From positions 22,052-86,051 of IMG/VR virus record IMGVR_UViG_3300050029_000114: 64,000 nt of DNA; one strand, 5' to 3'. The position numbers were made by a program, and so were the translations under genes. The notes beneath the pieces were generated by a model. The model saw only the letters and a list, made by a program, of their open reading frames with translations, searched no databases and was not told where the DNA came from. The stretch comes from a virus. Of this stretch, positions 40,311 to 49,900 are shown piece by piece; the stretch's first letter is position 1; each line of letters starts with the position of its first letter.

Positions 40311-42323
40311 TCAGCCCTGCATCGAGGCGACCAGCCGCTCCGCTGCCACCGGGCGCAACGGGGCGATGGTCGCTTCGGCCGTGGCGACTCGGGCCGTCAG
40401 GTCGGCTATCTGCTGCGCCTGCTCGGCCTGCGCCCGCTCCCACGGCATCGGCTGCCGGATAACGCCAGACGCCACGAGGGCTGTGACGGTCCCGTTGGCG
40501 AATGCGGCGTGCGGGTCGCCGATCGGCGCTACAAGCCCGCTGGCGGCCGCTGAGGCGGCTATCCCGGCGATCGGGAAGCCCGGGACTGTCACCCCGGCCA
40601 AGATGGCAACAAGGTCCAGTCCTTTGCCCGACCATACGCTCCGCCAGTCGCCCGAGGTCGAGCACGCGGCGAACGCCTGCACCTGCGCCTCGGTGGCGTC
40701 GAACTTGACGACCCCGGCTATCCACGGCCCGAAGTCGTCATCCCCGGCCACGACCTGCGCCATGCGCTCCACTCCGGGCCCGCCGTCGTAGTGGGCTCGG
40801 ACCGCCTCAACGCTCATCGCTCGGGTCGTGCTGGCATGCCCGCATCCCATCGATAGATGACCGACGTGGACGATGCCGCCCTCGGCCGTCAGGAACGGCC
40901 GCATGTTGAACGCTGCGTACCCGGTCTGGCTGCGCGGCGGGGTCATGCACCGGTCGGTGTACCCGGTGTGGCACGAGAACCAACTGGCGATGTGCCCGTA
41001 CACTCGGCGCCACCCATTCTCGTCGGGCGCCTCGATCGTCAATGGGCAGGCGTACCGGCCGTTCGGCTGGCGGACCATGCGCCGGTCGCCGACGTGGAAT
41101 CCCGGGTTCTCGAAGTACCGTGCTGGCGGCGGGCTCGGCGGCTGGGCGGCAGCCAGGACCGGTTCTGGCTCGGGGTGAAGCTCGGCGGTCGTGGCGGCCT
41201 GCTCGGCGCACTCGACGCACGGCTCGTCAACGGTCGCGCTCGCAGCGACCTGCCCGGCGGTCGGGGCGGTGTCGGCCTCGATGAACGCATCCTCGAACGC
41301 CGGGAACGGCGTCATCGTCAGGCCCATCACCCGGATCAGGCTGAACTTCACGATCCCGTCGATGCAGTCGCCGTCCATGTCCCGCTCGGTGCACTCGAAC
41401 TCGCCTTCGCTCTCGCACACGTCGATCGAAACGCCGAACTTGCCGCGGGCCGCCACGATCTGCTCGGCCTGACGGCCTGCGTCGCTGTCGTCGTAGAAGC
41501 CTTTGCCCATAGCGACCTGGCTGACCGTCCCGACGCCAGTGATCGCCCCCGCCAGGACGGCGCCATAGTGGCCGCCCTCGGTGACGGTCTGGAGCATGAG
41601 CGGTTGCGGCGGGTTCCTGTACTCGATGGCCCCCGGGTTGATGTACCGGCCGTCGCCGGTCGGCTTGCCCTCGTACGCCATCTCGCTCCGCCATCCGCCC
41701 GCCAGCACCGGCCGGTCGCCTTGTGCTAGCTGCTCGGCGAGCGCATCCATCACGGATACATAGCCGCCAGTAACGTCCGGCGTCCCAGCCCACTCCGCGG
41801 TCGGCACCGCGGCGGCCGCGGTCAGCCCGGCCTCGGTCCAGTTCTTCGCGTCGATGAGCCGCCAGTCGGCGCCGTCCTGCTCCACGCCGAACCGGGCCCC
41901 TAGCCGGGCCATCGTCTCGGCAACTGGCTCCCAGGTGCCGCCTGTCTCCGCGCTGGCGATGAACTGGTCGATCCCTAGCGGCTGGGCGTGCTCGACCGTC
42001 CCACCGGTCAGCATCCCGGCGGCAAGGACAGCCGCGCCGTGGCCGTGGCCGTGGTTCGCGTCGCCGCTGTGGCTGTGCTGATGGTCATGGGTCGTGTCGC
42101 CTCCCTGGCTGCCGTAGCTCGGGTGCGGGTGACTGTGATTGCCGTCAATGGGCGCGTGGGCGGCGGCAAGCTCGACCCCGAACGGGGCGACAGGGCGCGC
42201 CGTGTTGGTGAAGGTCGTGCCGGTCACGTCGCCGACCGCGACGCCTCCTCCGGGCGGGAGATGATCAGCCGGTACCCCGGGCGGCTGTCCGGGTGCGTGC
42301 CGCTCGAACAGCTTCGACTTCAT
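40311..42323 (-). CDS. Prohead protease-like protein with His-rich loop
   Basis: A 670-residue protein. GKGFYDDSDAGRQAEQIVAARGKFGVSIDV...DGIVKFSLIRVMGLTMTPFPAFEDAFIE (about residues 270-345) has the layout of HK97-type prohead proteases. The N-terminus has a His-rich stretch (residues about 63-96, including HDHQHSHSGDANHGHGHG). The second half (RMVRQPNGRYAC...HIASWFSCHTGYTDRCMTPP) with many His/Cys and a helical end is a separate domain. It lies just upstream of the capsid region. The fusion to a large extra domain is unusual. Confidence 0.7.
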   Translation of the reverse strand: MKSKLFERHAPGQPPGVPADHLPPGGGVAVGDVTGTTFTNTARPVAPFGVELAAAHAPIDGNHSHPHPSYGSQGGDTTHDHQHSHSGDANHGHGHGAAVLAAGMLTGGTVEHAQPLGIDQFIASAETGGTWEPVAETMARLGARFGVEQDGADWRLIDAKNWTEAGLTAAAAVPTAEWAGTPDVTGGYVSVMDALAEQLAQGDRPVLAGGWRSEMAYEGKPTGDGRYINPGAIEYRNPPQPLMLQTVTEGGHYGAVLAGAITGVGTVSQVAMGKGFYDDSDAGRQAEQIVAARGKFGVSIDVCESEGEFECTERDMDGDCIDGIVKFSLIRVMGLTMTPFPAFEDAFIEADTAPTAGQVAASATVDEPCVECAEQAATTAELHPEPEPVLAAAQPPSPPPARYFENPGFHVGDRRMVRQPNGRYACPLTIEAPDENGWRRVYGHIASWFSCHTGYTDRCMTPPRSQTGYAAFNMRPFLTAEGGIVHVGHLSMGCGHASTTRAMSVEAVRAHYDGGPGVERMAQVVAGDDDFGPWIAGVVKFDATEAQVQAFAACSTSGDWRSVWSGKGLDLVAILAGVTVPGFPIAGIAASAAASGLVAPIGDPHAAFANGTVTALVASGVIRQPMPWERAQAEQAQQIADLTARVATAEATIAPLRPVAAERLVASMQG

Positions 42324-42389
42324 GGGCGTGCCTCCTCGCGAACCTGCCTCATCCGCATGAGGGTAGCGTCCCGGCGCCCTGGACGCGAA

Positions 42390-42420
42390 GATGCCCCCGG
42401 CGGATCAGGCCGAGGGCATC
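42390..42420 (-). terminator. 12-bp hairpin closing the 42.4-42.8 kb unit
   Basis: Minus strand GATGCCCTCGGC pairs with GCCGGGGGCATC (one G-T pair) around a short loop; followed by TTCGCGT. It lies 15 bp after the second small ORF and 67 bp before the protease start. Confidence 0.65.
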
Positions 42421-42434
42421 GTTCGCTGCTGCTA

Positions 42435-42557
42435 TCAGGCCAGCCGTATTGTCGCCGTGCCTCCCCGGATCGTGCGCACTCCCCGGTTACCTCGGGCTAT
42501 CGTCCGACTGTTCTCCGTGTTCGCTCCCCTTACCGTTCGGGCTCCCGCTGGCTTCAT
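42435..42557 (-). CDS. Possible 40-residue repetitive basic peptide
   Basis: ATG overlaps the stop of the preceding small ORF (ATGA). The sequence repeats R-T-V/I-R-G-like units (RTVRGANTEN, RTIARGNRG, RTIRGGTATIR). The repetition is also visible in the DNA. Either a short basic peptide or part of a structured RNA. Confidence 0.4.
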   Translation of the reverse strand: MKPAGARTVRGANTENSRTIARGNRGVRTIRGGTATIRLA

Positions 42558-42709
42558 TCAGGAATCCCCCGTGCTCTGCCCGGGTGGTGGTCGTTAGTCG
42601 TCAGGCCAGGTTCACAGCCGTACTTGCGAAGGCACATCCACGGTCCTGCGTGGGCTCGCCCGGATCGCACCGGACCCGATAAGGCCCCCTCCCTCGGGGA
42701 TACGCCCAT
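42554..42709 (-). CDS. Possible 51-residue protein
   Basis: Starts MGVSPREGALSGPVRSG; an in-frame GTG at 42670 is an alternative. The C-terminus has MCLRKYGCEPGLTTNDHHPG, with two Cys and two His. No good ribosome site. Coding is not certain. Confidence 0.4.
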   Translation of the reverse strand: MGVSPREGALSGPVRSGRAHAGPWMCLRKYGCEPGLTTNDHHPGRARGIPE

Positions 42710-42741
42710 CGGCCAAACGTGAGAGCCCCGCCGGGGCCGGA

Positions 42742-42781
42742 GTCCTACCCCGCTATAGGTTATCTGTCTAGAGGGTTCTAG
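42742..42781 (-). promoter_or_regulatory. CTAGAACCCTCTAGACA promoter
   Basis: Element at 42765-42781, -35 TAGACA, 17-nt spacer, -10 TAGGAC (42742-42747). A GCCCC/GGGGC hairpin (42725-42737) lies at the predicted 5' end of the transcript. Confidence 0.6.
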
Positions 42782-42804
42782 CGGATTTCTGAGATTTCTT
42801 TCGG

Positions 42805-45636
42805 CTAGGCGTGGACCGCCCGGCGATGCCCTACCTCCGCTACCTCCCCGGAGTCCGGGACCGCAAGTGGATCGTTGACCGTCCGGACGTGGGCGGCGGA
42901 CCCGCCGGTCGTCGTCGTTACCGCCCACGCGACCGGATCGGCCAGCGCGGAGAGGTCCGTCCCCGCGTAGACCGGATGGCGGGCCGGGACCGGCCCCTGC
43001 ACCTGGCGGCGCCCGCCGATAGCGTCCACCCATCCGAGGTCGAACCCGCCTAGAAGGTCCGTGACCGTGAACATGAGATAGCGGATAGCCGTGAACGGGT
43101 CGGAGAGGCCCTCCGCGTCGGTGAGCGTCCACACGACCGGGGAGTACTGGAAGATTTCGGCTAGCTCCTCCGCGTCCGTGATCGTCCGGCCGAGCACAAG
43201 CCCGGCCGTCTCCGCGTCCGTCAGCCCGGCCGGGTCTATCAGCGCCCGGACGTAGCTCTGACCGGTGACCTTCGGGTCCGTCAGCCCGGCTGCGTCGAGC
43301 ATGGCCCGGGCGAACTGGCGCGCCGTCGCGTCCGCGATCCCGGCGGGGTCGGTTACCGTCCTGCCGAAGTTGCTCACCCGGCTCGTCGCGTCCGTCAGCC
43401 CGGCGGGGTCCGCGATCACCCGGCGGCTAGCCTCCAGCCGCGAGGACGGATCGGTCAGACCGGCGGAGTCCGTGATCGTGCGGGCCAGGTTCCGGGCGGC
43501 CGGGTCCGTCAGGCCGAGGGCGTCCGTGGCGGACCGTACATAAGTAGCAGCCCGGGCGGCCGGGTCCGTCAGGCCGAGGGCGTCCGTGGCCGGGCGGCCG
43601 AATCCTTCCGCCCTGCTCGTAGAGTCCGTCAGCCCTAGAGCGTCAGTCGGCGACTTCATTATCGCCACGACGGCGACCTTCGGGTCCGTCAGCCCTTCAG
43701 CCTCAGTAACGCTCCGGACCGACGCCTCCGCGCGCCCGGCTGCGTCCGTCAGCCCGGCCGGGTCCGTGATCGTGACAGCCAGCGCGCGGACCTCACTGTC
43801 GCTGATCCCCTCCGGGTCGCTCACCGGCCGGGTAAGACTCCGAGGCTGGCTATCCGATAATCCCGCCGCGTCGGCTGTGAGGACCCTAGAGAGGCCCCTC
43901 GTCTGACTGTCGGTGAGTCCTGCGGCCTCCGTCGCCAGTACGCGAGCTATGGCCCGGGACTCCGTATCCGTTAGGCCCTCTACGTCGGCCAGCGCGCGGG
44001 CTACCGCCCGGATGAGGGCGTCCGTCAACCCTTCCGTATCGGTTGGCGCCCGGAGGGATGCGACGGCCCGGCCCAGCGGGTCCGTCAGCCCAACTAGGTC
44101 GGTAATCGTTCGGACTACGGCCCTAGTCTCCGCGTCCGTCAGCCCGGCTAGATCAGTCAGCGAGCGGCCTACCGCCCGAGTGAGGGCATCTACGAGGCCC
44201 TCCGTCTCCGTCAGCGTCCGGGTTAGAGCGTCAGCGCGCGGGTCGGTCAGTCCCTCCGCCTCGGTCGCGAGGGTCCGGCTCAACGTCCGAGGCTGGGTAT
44301 CCGTCAGCCCGCACGCGTCCGTGACCGTCCGGCTCCACGCCGTCCCGCCCGGCGTGAAGGTCTGGACTATCGCGTCGGTCAGCCCTTCCGCTTCCGTCGC
44401 CAGGGTACGGTCGAGGGTCCGCGGAACGGAGTCCGTCAGGCCCTCCGCCTCAGTGAGCGCCCGGGAGAGCGTGTCCGCCCGGGAGTCCGTCAGACCCTCC
44501 GCGTCCGTGAACGTCTGCTTGTAGGCGGCGGCCTGCGTGACCGGGTCGGTCAGTCCCTCCGCCTCCGCCGTGAGCGTCGGGGAGAGCGTGCCCGGCGCCC
44601 GGAAAAACCAGCCGGTGTTCCGGGCTGTGTCCACAGAGTTGGCCCCGGCGTACCAGCTAGCTCCGCCGGTCGCGGTCGAGTCGGTCAGGTCCAGAAAGTT
44701 GACGGATACCGACCCGGACGCCTTCGAGAGCGTCCACGCCGTGCTAGGGGTAGAGGAGACGAACGTGAACACCTTGCCAGTGATAGCGGCAGAGGAGAAC
44801 GTGGTCACCGTCCACGTCGAGCTAGCGCCCATCGTGTAGGTCTTGGCGTTCGCCGTCCCCTGAAATGAGAGGGTTCCGAACGTGCCGCCACCGAGGAGGT
44901 TCATCCCGGAGCCGGTCTGTGTCCACTGGATATTGAGAGTCCCGATGGACAGGGAGGAGGCGCCCTGCCACGTTCTCGCCCCGGCAGCCGCGCTCGTAAG
45001 GTTGAAGGTCGCGGACGCCCCGGAGAACGTCAGACCGGTGACGTTCGTCGCGTCGAAACAGGTTCCGGACGCAGCGAGGTTGAAGGTTGCCGCTCCCAGC
45101 GTCACGACCCGGGTCGATCCTCCGGTGATCGCGAAGGAGCCGATCGAATAGGTCAGCCCGTTGTAGTCCACGTCCCCGAGGGAATGGGTAAGAGTGGTCG
45201 ACGAGCTACCAGTCAGCCCGTGGTTCACGAACTGGTATTTGCCGTTGGTGCTCGTGGAGAACGTGACGTTACCGGTGGTCTGCCCGCCGAAATCGATCGT
45301 TAGCCGGGTCGCTGACACGGTGGACTTAAACGTCCATGCCGAAGTCGTCGCGTTGCTGAGCGTGTACGTCCACCCGGAAGTCGGGAACTTCAGTGCAAGC
45401 GTACCGTTGGCGGTGCTCGTCCCGACCTGAATGTTGAACGCGCCGTGCGTGAACGTGTTCGTGTAGCCCGTCAGATCGATCGACCGGCACGACGAGGTAG
45501 AAGTCACGCTGATCGACCCGGATGTGGCGGTCGCGACCACATCGTCGGAGGCGGTCGGGACGGCTGCCTCTACCCAGGTGGCGGTATCAGACCAGGCCCG
45601 GGTTCCTCCGGAGTTACTGATCGTCCGGGTCGCCAC
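42805..45636 (-). CDS. Fibre-like virion protein 2 with EGLTD tandem repeats
   Basis: A 943-residue paralogue of the 26826-29090 protein. Both start MATRTI and share the N-terminal beta region (DDVVAT.TSG, CRSIDLTGYT, GTSTANGTLAL, GWTYTL). Residues about 350-850 (about 43080-44590) carry nearly 30 repeats of the 17-residue EGLTD unit. The C-terminal 80 residues are non-repetitive. Starts with GTG. Two such genes suggest a duplicated surface fibre with variable repeat number. Confidence 0.75.
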   Translation of the reverse strand: MATRTISNSGGTRAWSDTATWVEAAVPTASDDVVATATSGSISVTSTSSCRSIDLTGYTNTFTHGAFNIQVGTSTANGTLALKFPTSGWTYTLSNATTSAWTFKSTVSATRLTIDFGGQTTGNVTFSTSTNGKYQFVNHGLTGSSSTTLTHSLGDVDYNGLTYSIGSFAITGGSTRVVTLGAATFNLAASGTCFDATNVTGLTFSGASATFNLTSAAAGARTWQGASSLSIGTLNIQWTQTGSGMNLLGGGTFGTLSFQGTANAKTYTMGASSTWTVTTFSSAAITGKVFTFVSSTPSTAWTLSKASGSVSVNFLDLTDSTATGGASWYAGANSVDTARNTGWFFRAPGTLSPTLTAEAEGLTDPVTQAAAYKQTFTDAEGLTDSRADTLSRALTEAEGLTDSVPRTLDRTLATEAEGLTDAIVQTFTPGGTAWSRTVTDACGLTDTQPRTLSRTLATEAEGLTDPRADALTRTLTETEGLVDALTRAVGRSLTDLAGLTDAETRAVVRTITDLVGLTDPLGRAVASLRAPTDTEGLTDALIRAVARALADVEGLTDTESRAIARVLATEAAGLTDSQTRGLSRVLTADAAGLSDSQPRSLTRPVSDPEGISDSEVRALAVTITDPAGLTDAAGRAEASVRSVTEAEGLTDPKVAVVAIMKSPTDALGLTDSTSRAEGFGRPATDALGLTDPAARAATYVRSATDALGLTDPAARNLARTITDSAGLTDPSSRLEASRRVIADPAGLTDATSRVSNFGRTVTDPAGIADATARQFARAMLDAAGLTDPKVTGQSYVRALIDPAGLTDAETAGLVLGRTITDAEELAEIFQYSPVVWTLTDAEGLSDPFTAIRYLMFTVTDLLGGFDLGWVDAIGGRRQVQGPVPARHPVYAGTDLSALADPVAWAVTTTTGGSAAHVRTVNDPLAVPDSGEVAEVGHRRAVHA

Positions 45637-45675
45637 GCCCCGAGGGTATCTGCCCGACCGTCAGACGCGAGGGGA

Positions 45676-45738
45676 CCCCGGCCTAGGACCGGGGCCTCCT
45701 CTATCGAGCGGGACCCGGAGGTCCCTCTATGGGTGTAT
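45676..45738 (-). terminator. Two tandem hairpins between small membrane gene and fibre 2
   Basis: Minus strand GGGACC-TCCG-GGTCCC (45710-45725) and CCCCGG/CCGGGG with a 7-nt loop (45676-45694). The upstream 16 bp (45723-45738) also occur in the glycosyltransferase linker at 20667-20682. Confidence 0.6.
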
Positions 45739-45747
45739 GGATGGCCG

Positions 45748-45822
45748 CTAGACGCGGCGGGCGAGGTAGATGATCAGGAGGATTACCAGGATCAGGATGA
45801 CGGTCCCGAGGCCGATATACAC
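45748..45822 (-). CDS. 24-residue single-helix membrane peptide
   Basis: GTG start with AGGGG 8 nt upstream. The sequence MYIGLGTVILILVILLIIYL-ARRV is one transmembrane helix with a basic end, a form common in phages next to virion genes. It follows the two-helix protein by 9 nt. Confidence 0.7.
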   Translation of the reverse strand: MYIGLGTVILILVILLIIYLARRV

Positions 45823-45831
45823 GACCGGCCC

Positions 45832-46026
45832 CTACAGGAGCGTGGCGGCGGTGAGGAGGAACCCGCCGACGCCTAGCCAGCCGATGGCGTCGACCGCTTC
45901 CCGCGCCTTCGCTCCGATCACGCCGAACGCGAGGAGAACCGCCACGGCGAACGCGACGCAGGCGAGGACGAGGACGATAACCCGGAGTAGCCCTCGCTCC
46001 CGGGCGTAGCTCCTAGGGGCGACCAT
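45832..46026 (-). CDS. Two-helix membrane protein
   Basis: A 64-residue protein with hydrophobic segments 15-37 (RVIVLVLACVAFAVAVLLAFG) and 48-64 (IGWLGVGGFLLTAATLL). ATG overlaps the upstream stop (TGATG). Possibly a second holin or antiholin; no family. Confidence 0.65.
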   Translation of the reverse strand: MVAPRSYARERGLLRVIVLVLACVAFAVAVLLAFGVIGAKAREAVDAIGWLGVGGFLLTAATLL

Positions 46027-46724
46027 CAGGCGACCGTGAACACTTCTCCGGCAGCGGCGCCCGGGTCGACCGTGAACGCGACCGGCGCGGGCGCCGGGAT
46101 CGGATTCCCGTCCGGACCGTTGACCGGATTCCCGGCGGAATCGACCGGGGCGTCAACGGAGGCGTTCCCGCTTCCCGCCTTCAACGGCGTGAGCGTTCCC
46201 GTCCAGACGGTATGCCCGGCGGCGTCCGTCGATTCGGTGGCGGCGCCGACCGTGACGAGCGTGGTGTCGTCCACGGTCACGACCGGGGCGGCCAGATCGG
46301 CAGGAGAGTCCGTCTCCTCACCCAGGCGGTCGGAGAAATCGACCGTGTAGGTGCCGGTTCCATCGATGTTGAACGTACCCATAGCTGTGTCTCCTCTGAT
46401 CGTTAGCCTGACGGCTGCCGCCGGGCCGGGTGCGGGGGGTTCGAGTTGCGCCAGAATCCTATCCAACCGGGACAGAGTTTCAGCGAACCCGTTGGTGACG
46501 GTTGCTGTCGCCTCGGTGATGGCAGCCGTGGTGGCCCCCATCGCTTCGACTACGGCTGCCGCTGCGGCCTGTATGGCGGCCACGACTGGAGTGTCGTCGT
46601 CGTCATGGTCAGCCTTGATCGCCGCAAGAATCTCGGCGAGCAACGTGTTCGTGGTCGGCGGTCTGGCCAGCACCCAGGCGGCCGCGGCCAGGTACTCGTC
46701 CTGCGAATGGTCGCCCACGCTCAC
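46026..46724 (-). CDS. Decoration-like protein with coiled N-terminus and Ig-like C-terminus
   Basis: A 232-residue protein from a GTG at 46724. Residues 1-100 are Ala-rich helix (VVAAIQAAAAAVVEAMGATTAAITEATATV). Residues 115-232 are beta-rich (MGTFNIDGTGTYTVDFSDRLG..AFTVDPGAAAGEVFTVA), like a bacterial Ig-type head decoration domain. A GAGGAG site lies 8 nt before the in-frame ATG at 46382, so the Ig module may also be made alone. Confidence 0.65.
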   Translation of the reverse strand: MSVGDHSQDEYLAAAAWVLARPPTTNTLLAEILAAIKADHDDDDTPVVAAIQAAAAAVVEAMGATTAAITEATATVTNGFAETLSRLDRILAQLEPPAPGPAAAVRLTIRGDTAMGTFNIDGTGTYTVDFSDRLGEETDSPADLAAPVVTVDDTTLVTVGAATESTDAAGHTVWTGTLTPLKAGSGNASVDAPVDSAGNPVNGPDGNPIPAPAPVAFTVDPGAAAGEVFTVA

Positions 46725-46740
46725 GCCCTGACTGTACCCG

Positions 46741-46917
46741 CTAGACCTTCGAAGTAGTCGCCATGGCTGCGGCTCGGGCCACGGCCGCCTGGGTGCTGGC
46801 CTCCGTGACCTTCGCACCCTTCCCGGGCGCCGGACGCCCTTTCTGCGCGGCGTGGATCAGGCGGGCGTTCGTGCGGGCCTGCTGGATGCGTTCAACGATC
46901 CGGTCGGCCTGGCTCAT
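46741..46917 (-). CDS. Small basic protein after the portal gene
   Basis: A 58-residue protein (MSQADRIVERIQQARTNARLIHAAQKG). Helical, basic, Ala-rich C-terminus. ATG overlaps the portal stop (ATGA). No family; a minor head protein or internal peptide is possible. Confidence 0.65.
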   Translation of the reverse strand: MSQADRIVERIQQARTNARLIHAAQKGRPAPGKGAKVTEASTQAAVARAAAMATTSKV

Positions 46918-49900
46918 ACAAGTCCTCCCTGGCGGGCGATCCGCAAGATAGTCCGGTAGAGGGCGTCGGCGCTCATCGGGTTATGCGGGTCGTCGATCCC
47001 CGGTGGCACCAACTGGTCGAGTCGGCGCATCGCGGCCTGCTCCTCGGTCCGGTACATCGGCCCCCACTCGTCCTGGCTTTCGCCCGTGAACCTGGCGACC
47101 TCGGCCTCCAAGCTCGTAACCTCCTGCACGTAGTCGGCCTCGGTCATTTCCCATGCTGGGGTGCCGCCACGCTCGGCGGCGCTCAGGATCATGCGGGCCT
47201 CGTCGGCCTGGGCGGTCGCCTCGACGCGGGCTATCTCGGCGGCCGCCTCGGCCCGGTTCGCCATGATCGAGTTCAAGTCGTACGGGGAATCGATGAGGCT
47301 GTTCACGTTGAGCCCGCCATACCGGGTCGTGTCGACGATGGCCCGGCCGTTGCTCAGGGTGTTCGCCGCGTCGATGATGCGTGTCTCGGTGAGCCATATC
47401 TGCATGGCTTCGTCGGTCGTCAACTCGCGGCCCAGCAGCCGCGACAGGCTGGCGGCTATCTCGTCGGGGCTCAACGCCGTCGAATCCCCCGCCAACGCAA
47501 ACCAGTTTTGGGTCAGCCGGGATGTTTCCTTGTCGGTCAGCGCGTCGTACCAGTCGGCGTTGTACCCGCCCGGCCTCACGTACTCGCCGTTCACGAGTAC
47601 CGACTGCGGGGGCCGCTGCACCATGCCCTTGTCGGCCTCGGCGTTCTGCAACAGCGACGTGTGCTCGTCCCTGATCCCGCCCAAGATGTCCCTCAACTCG
47701 GAACGGATCGCGTCGACCTCGCCCTTCGCCCACGCTTCAAGCTCGGCCGTGACTTCGCCGTCGGCCTGCGCGAAACCAAGCAAGTCGGCGAGAGCTCCAG
47801 GGTCGAGAGTGCTCGCCGTCCCGGTGTCCGCCATGCTCGTGCCCTCGTCAACGGCGGCGCCCTGGTCAACGAGGTCGCCGTTCTCGTCGACCACCGGGCT
47901 CGGTTCGCCGTTCGTGTCGATGATCACGGGCGCCATGTCGCATGTGCAGCCGTCGTGGTCGCCCGGGAAGAAGAAGTCTGTTTCCGGCCAACCCTCATTG
48001 TTCGCCAACACGTCGTCGTCGAAGTTCACGAACGTCACGCCGTCGAGGGACTGGTGCGGCTCGAATGGCCGCTCGGCGCCACCCCACTGCCACTCGTATC
48101 CGTCGATGCCGCCACCGGCCGCGTCGACGACGCCCATCATCGCCTCGCCCGTCGCCACTCCGCCCAGCGGGTTCCCGCCCGCGTCGGTGACCGGTTGGCC
48201 GTTCCCGCCTTGCGGGTCGGCACCACCGGCTATCCCCATCGATTCGCGCACCAGCGACGAAGGGATCGTGATCGAAGGGTCGGCTTCGCCCAAGCCTGGC
48301 GCCCCGGCGGTCGGGTCGTACAGGCGTTGCCCGGCTAGGGCGGTCAACGAGTCCGTCAGGTTCGTGACGGCGGCGTCGGTCGCGGCCTGGGCTCCTGCCA
48401 TCAGATCGTCGACAGCGGTTTGCGGTGGGGCTCCCAGCCCGGCCTCGATGGCGGTCAACGCCTGGGAGCGGGCCAGGTCGATCCACGCCCCGGTGTCCTC
48501 GGCGAGTCCGTCGAACGCCCCGGCCAGCGGGTCGTCGACTCCGGCCGCGGCAACTAGCTCCGGGCCGCATGTCACCGTCACGAGCCGATTCGGCTTGTCC
48601 TTGATCAACGCTGCGATCAGAGTTTTCTCGCCACCCTTCGCCCGGTGGGTCGCTGCCCGTATCTTCGCTCCGGCGCGCTCCAGGGCCCGGCGCATCGCCA
48701 CGTCCGACTCGATCAGGATGCGGTGCCGTAGCTGGCGGTCTATCTCCGTGAGGCGGGCCCCGACGTTGGTTGCCACTCCGGCGGCCTGGAACGCCTTAGC
48801 GAGCCCTGTGGGGGCCTCTCCTGCCCGAATCTCGGCCCCGGCCGGGGCCGTGTGTGCGGCTGCTGCGGGTGGGGTTGGGGCCGCGGCCGGGGCGGGCGGC
48901 GGGGCGGGCGGCGGGCTGCCTGGGCCCGGTATCGGCATGGCCGGGCCCTGCACGGGTGGCACGTTCGATCCTGGCATCTCGACGATGCCGGACTGAGGGG
49001 CCGGGACGAGAACGCCGGGGAACAGCCCGGTCCTTGCTAGAAGCTGGGAGAACAGGAACGGGTCCATGCGCGGCGAGTTGAGCATCAAGCGGAGAAGTTT
49101 CTCGTCGTCGTCGGGTGCGTCGTCCTCCCTGTACCCGACGTATCGGCGGCGGGCCTCCTCGCTGATCACGCCGTCGCTGAACGCCTGCTGGGCGTTCTCA
49201 GCCTGGTCCGGATGGACGATCAGGGCGGTCGCGTCGAACCACACGAAGATCGTCCGGGCGACCGCGGGGTCTACACCGGCCTCGATGAGCGCGCCCTGGA
49301 AGTATCCGGCCGTCAGGGCGTCGCACACGAGGATCGCCCTGGGCTCGATGTGGCTGTCGAACTCCTCCTCCTTGATGGTGGCGGCGTTCGCGAACGTCGT
49401 GTTCATCATCCCGAGCGTGACCTCGACGGGCATGTTCAACCCTCGGGCGATCCGCAATATCCGCTGGTCTATCTCCGCCGCCAAGATCGGGTCGCGGGGC
49501 CGGGAGAGGATCAGGTGCCGAACCTCTTTCAGCACTTCAGCCGGGCCCCGGATCACCACCGGCACGACGGCGGCGGCGCTGCCTTCCTCCTGTATCGGCG
49601 TGATCATCGACTCGGCAAGGTCGGCCGAGAACGGATCTTCCGTCTCCTCGCCATCGCCACCGTCGCGGGTCGGGTCGGCGCTCCCGAAGCTCAGTTCGCT
49701 CGGCACGAGCAGGATGCCGCTACTTAGCCGGGACTTGGCCCCGGCCCGAACCTCCCGGGACAGCAGCAGCAGCGCCTCGCACTCGCTGAGCACGCCCCGC
49801 ATCGCGCACGTCGCCAACGCCGAGATACGCGGGTGGCGCTCCCACATGCGGATCACCACGTCGTCGGCCGGTACCGGCGTGCCGCCCTGGCTGTTCCCCA

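Noticed and set aside
46983-48996. Long plus-strand frames opposite the portal gene (up to 611 codons)
   Set aside because: They are antisense to a convincing portal, have no ribosome sites, and read as Arg/Pro/Ser-rich shadow sequence typical of high-GC DNA.
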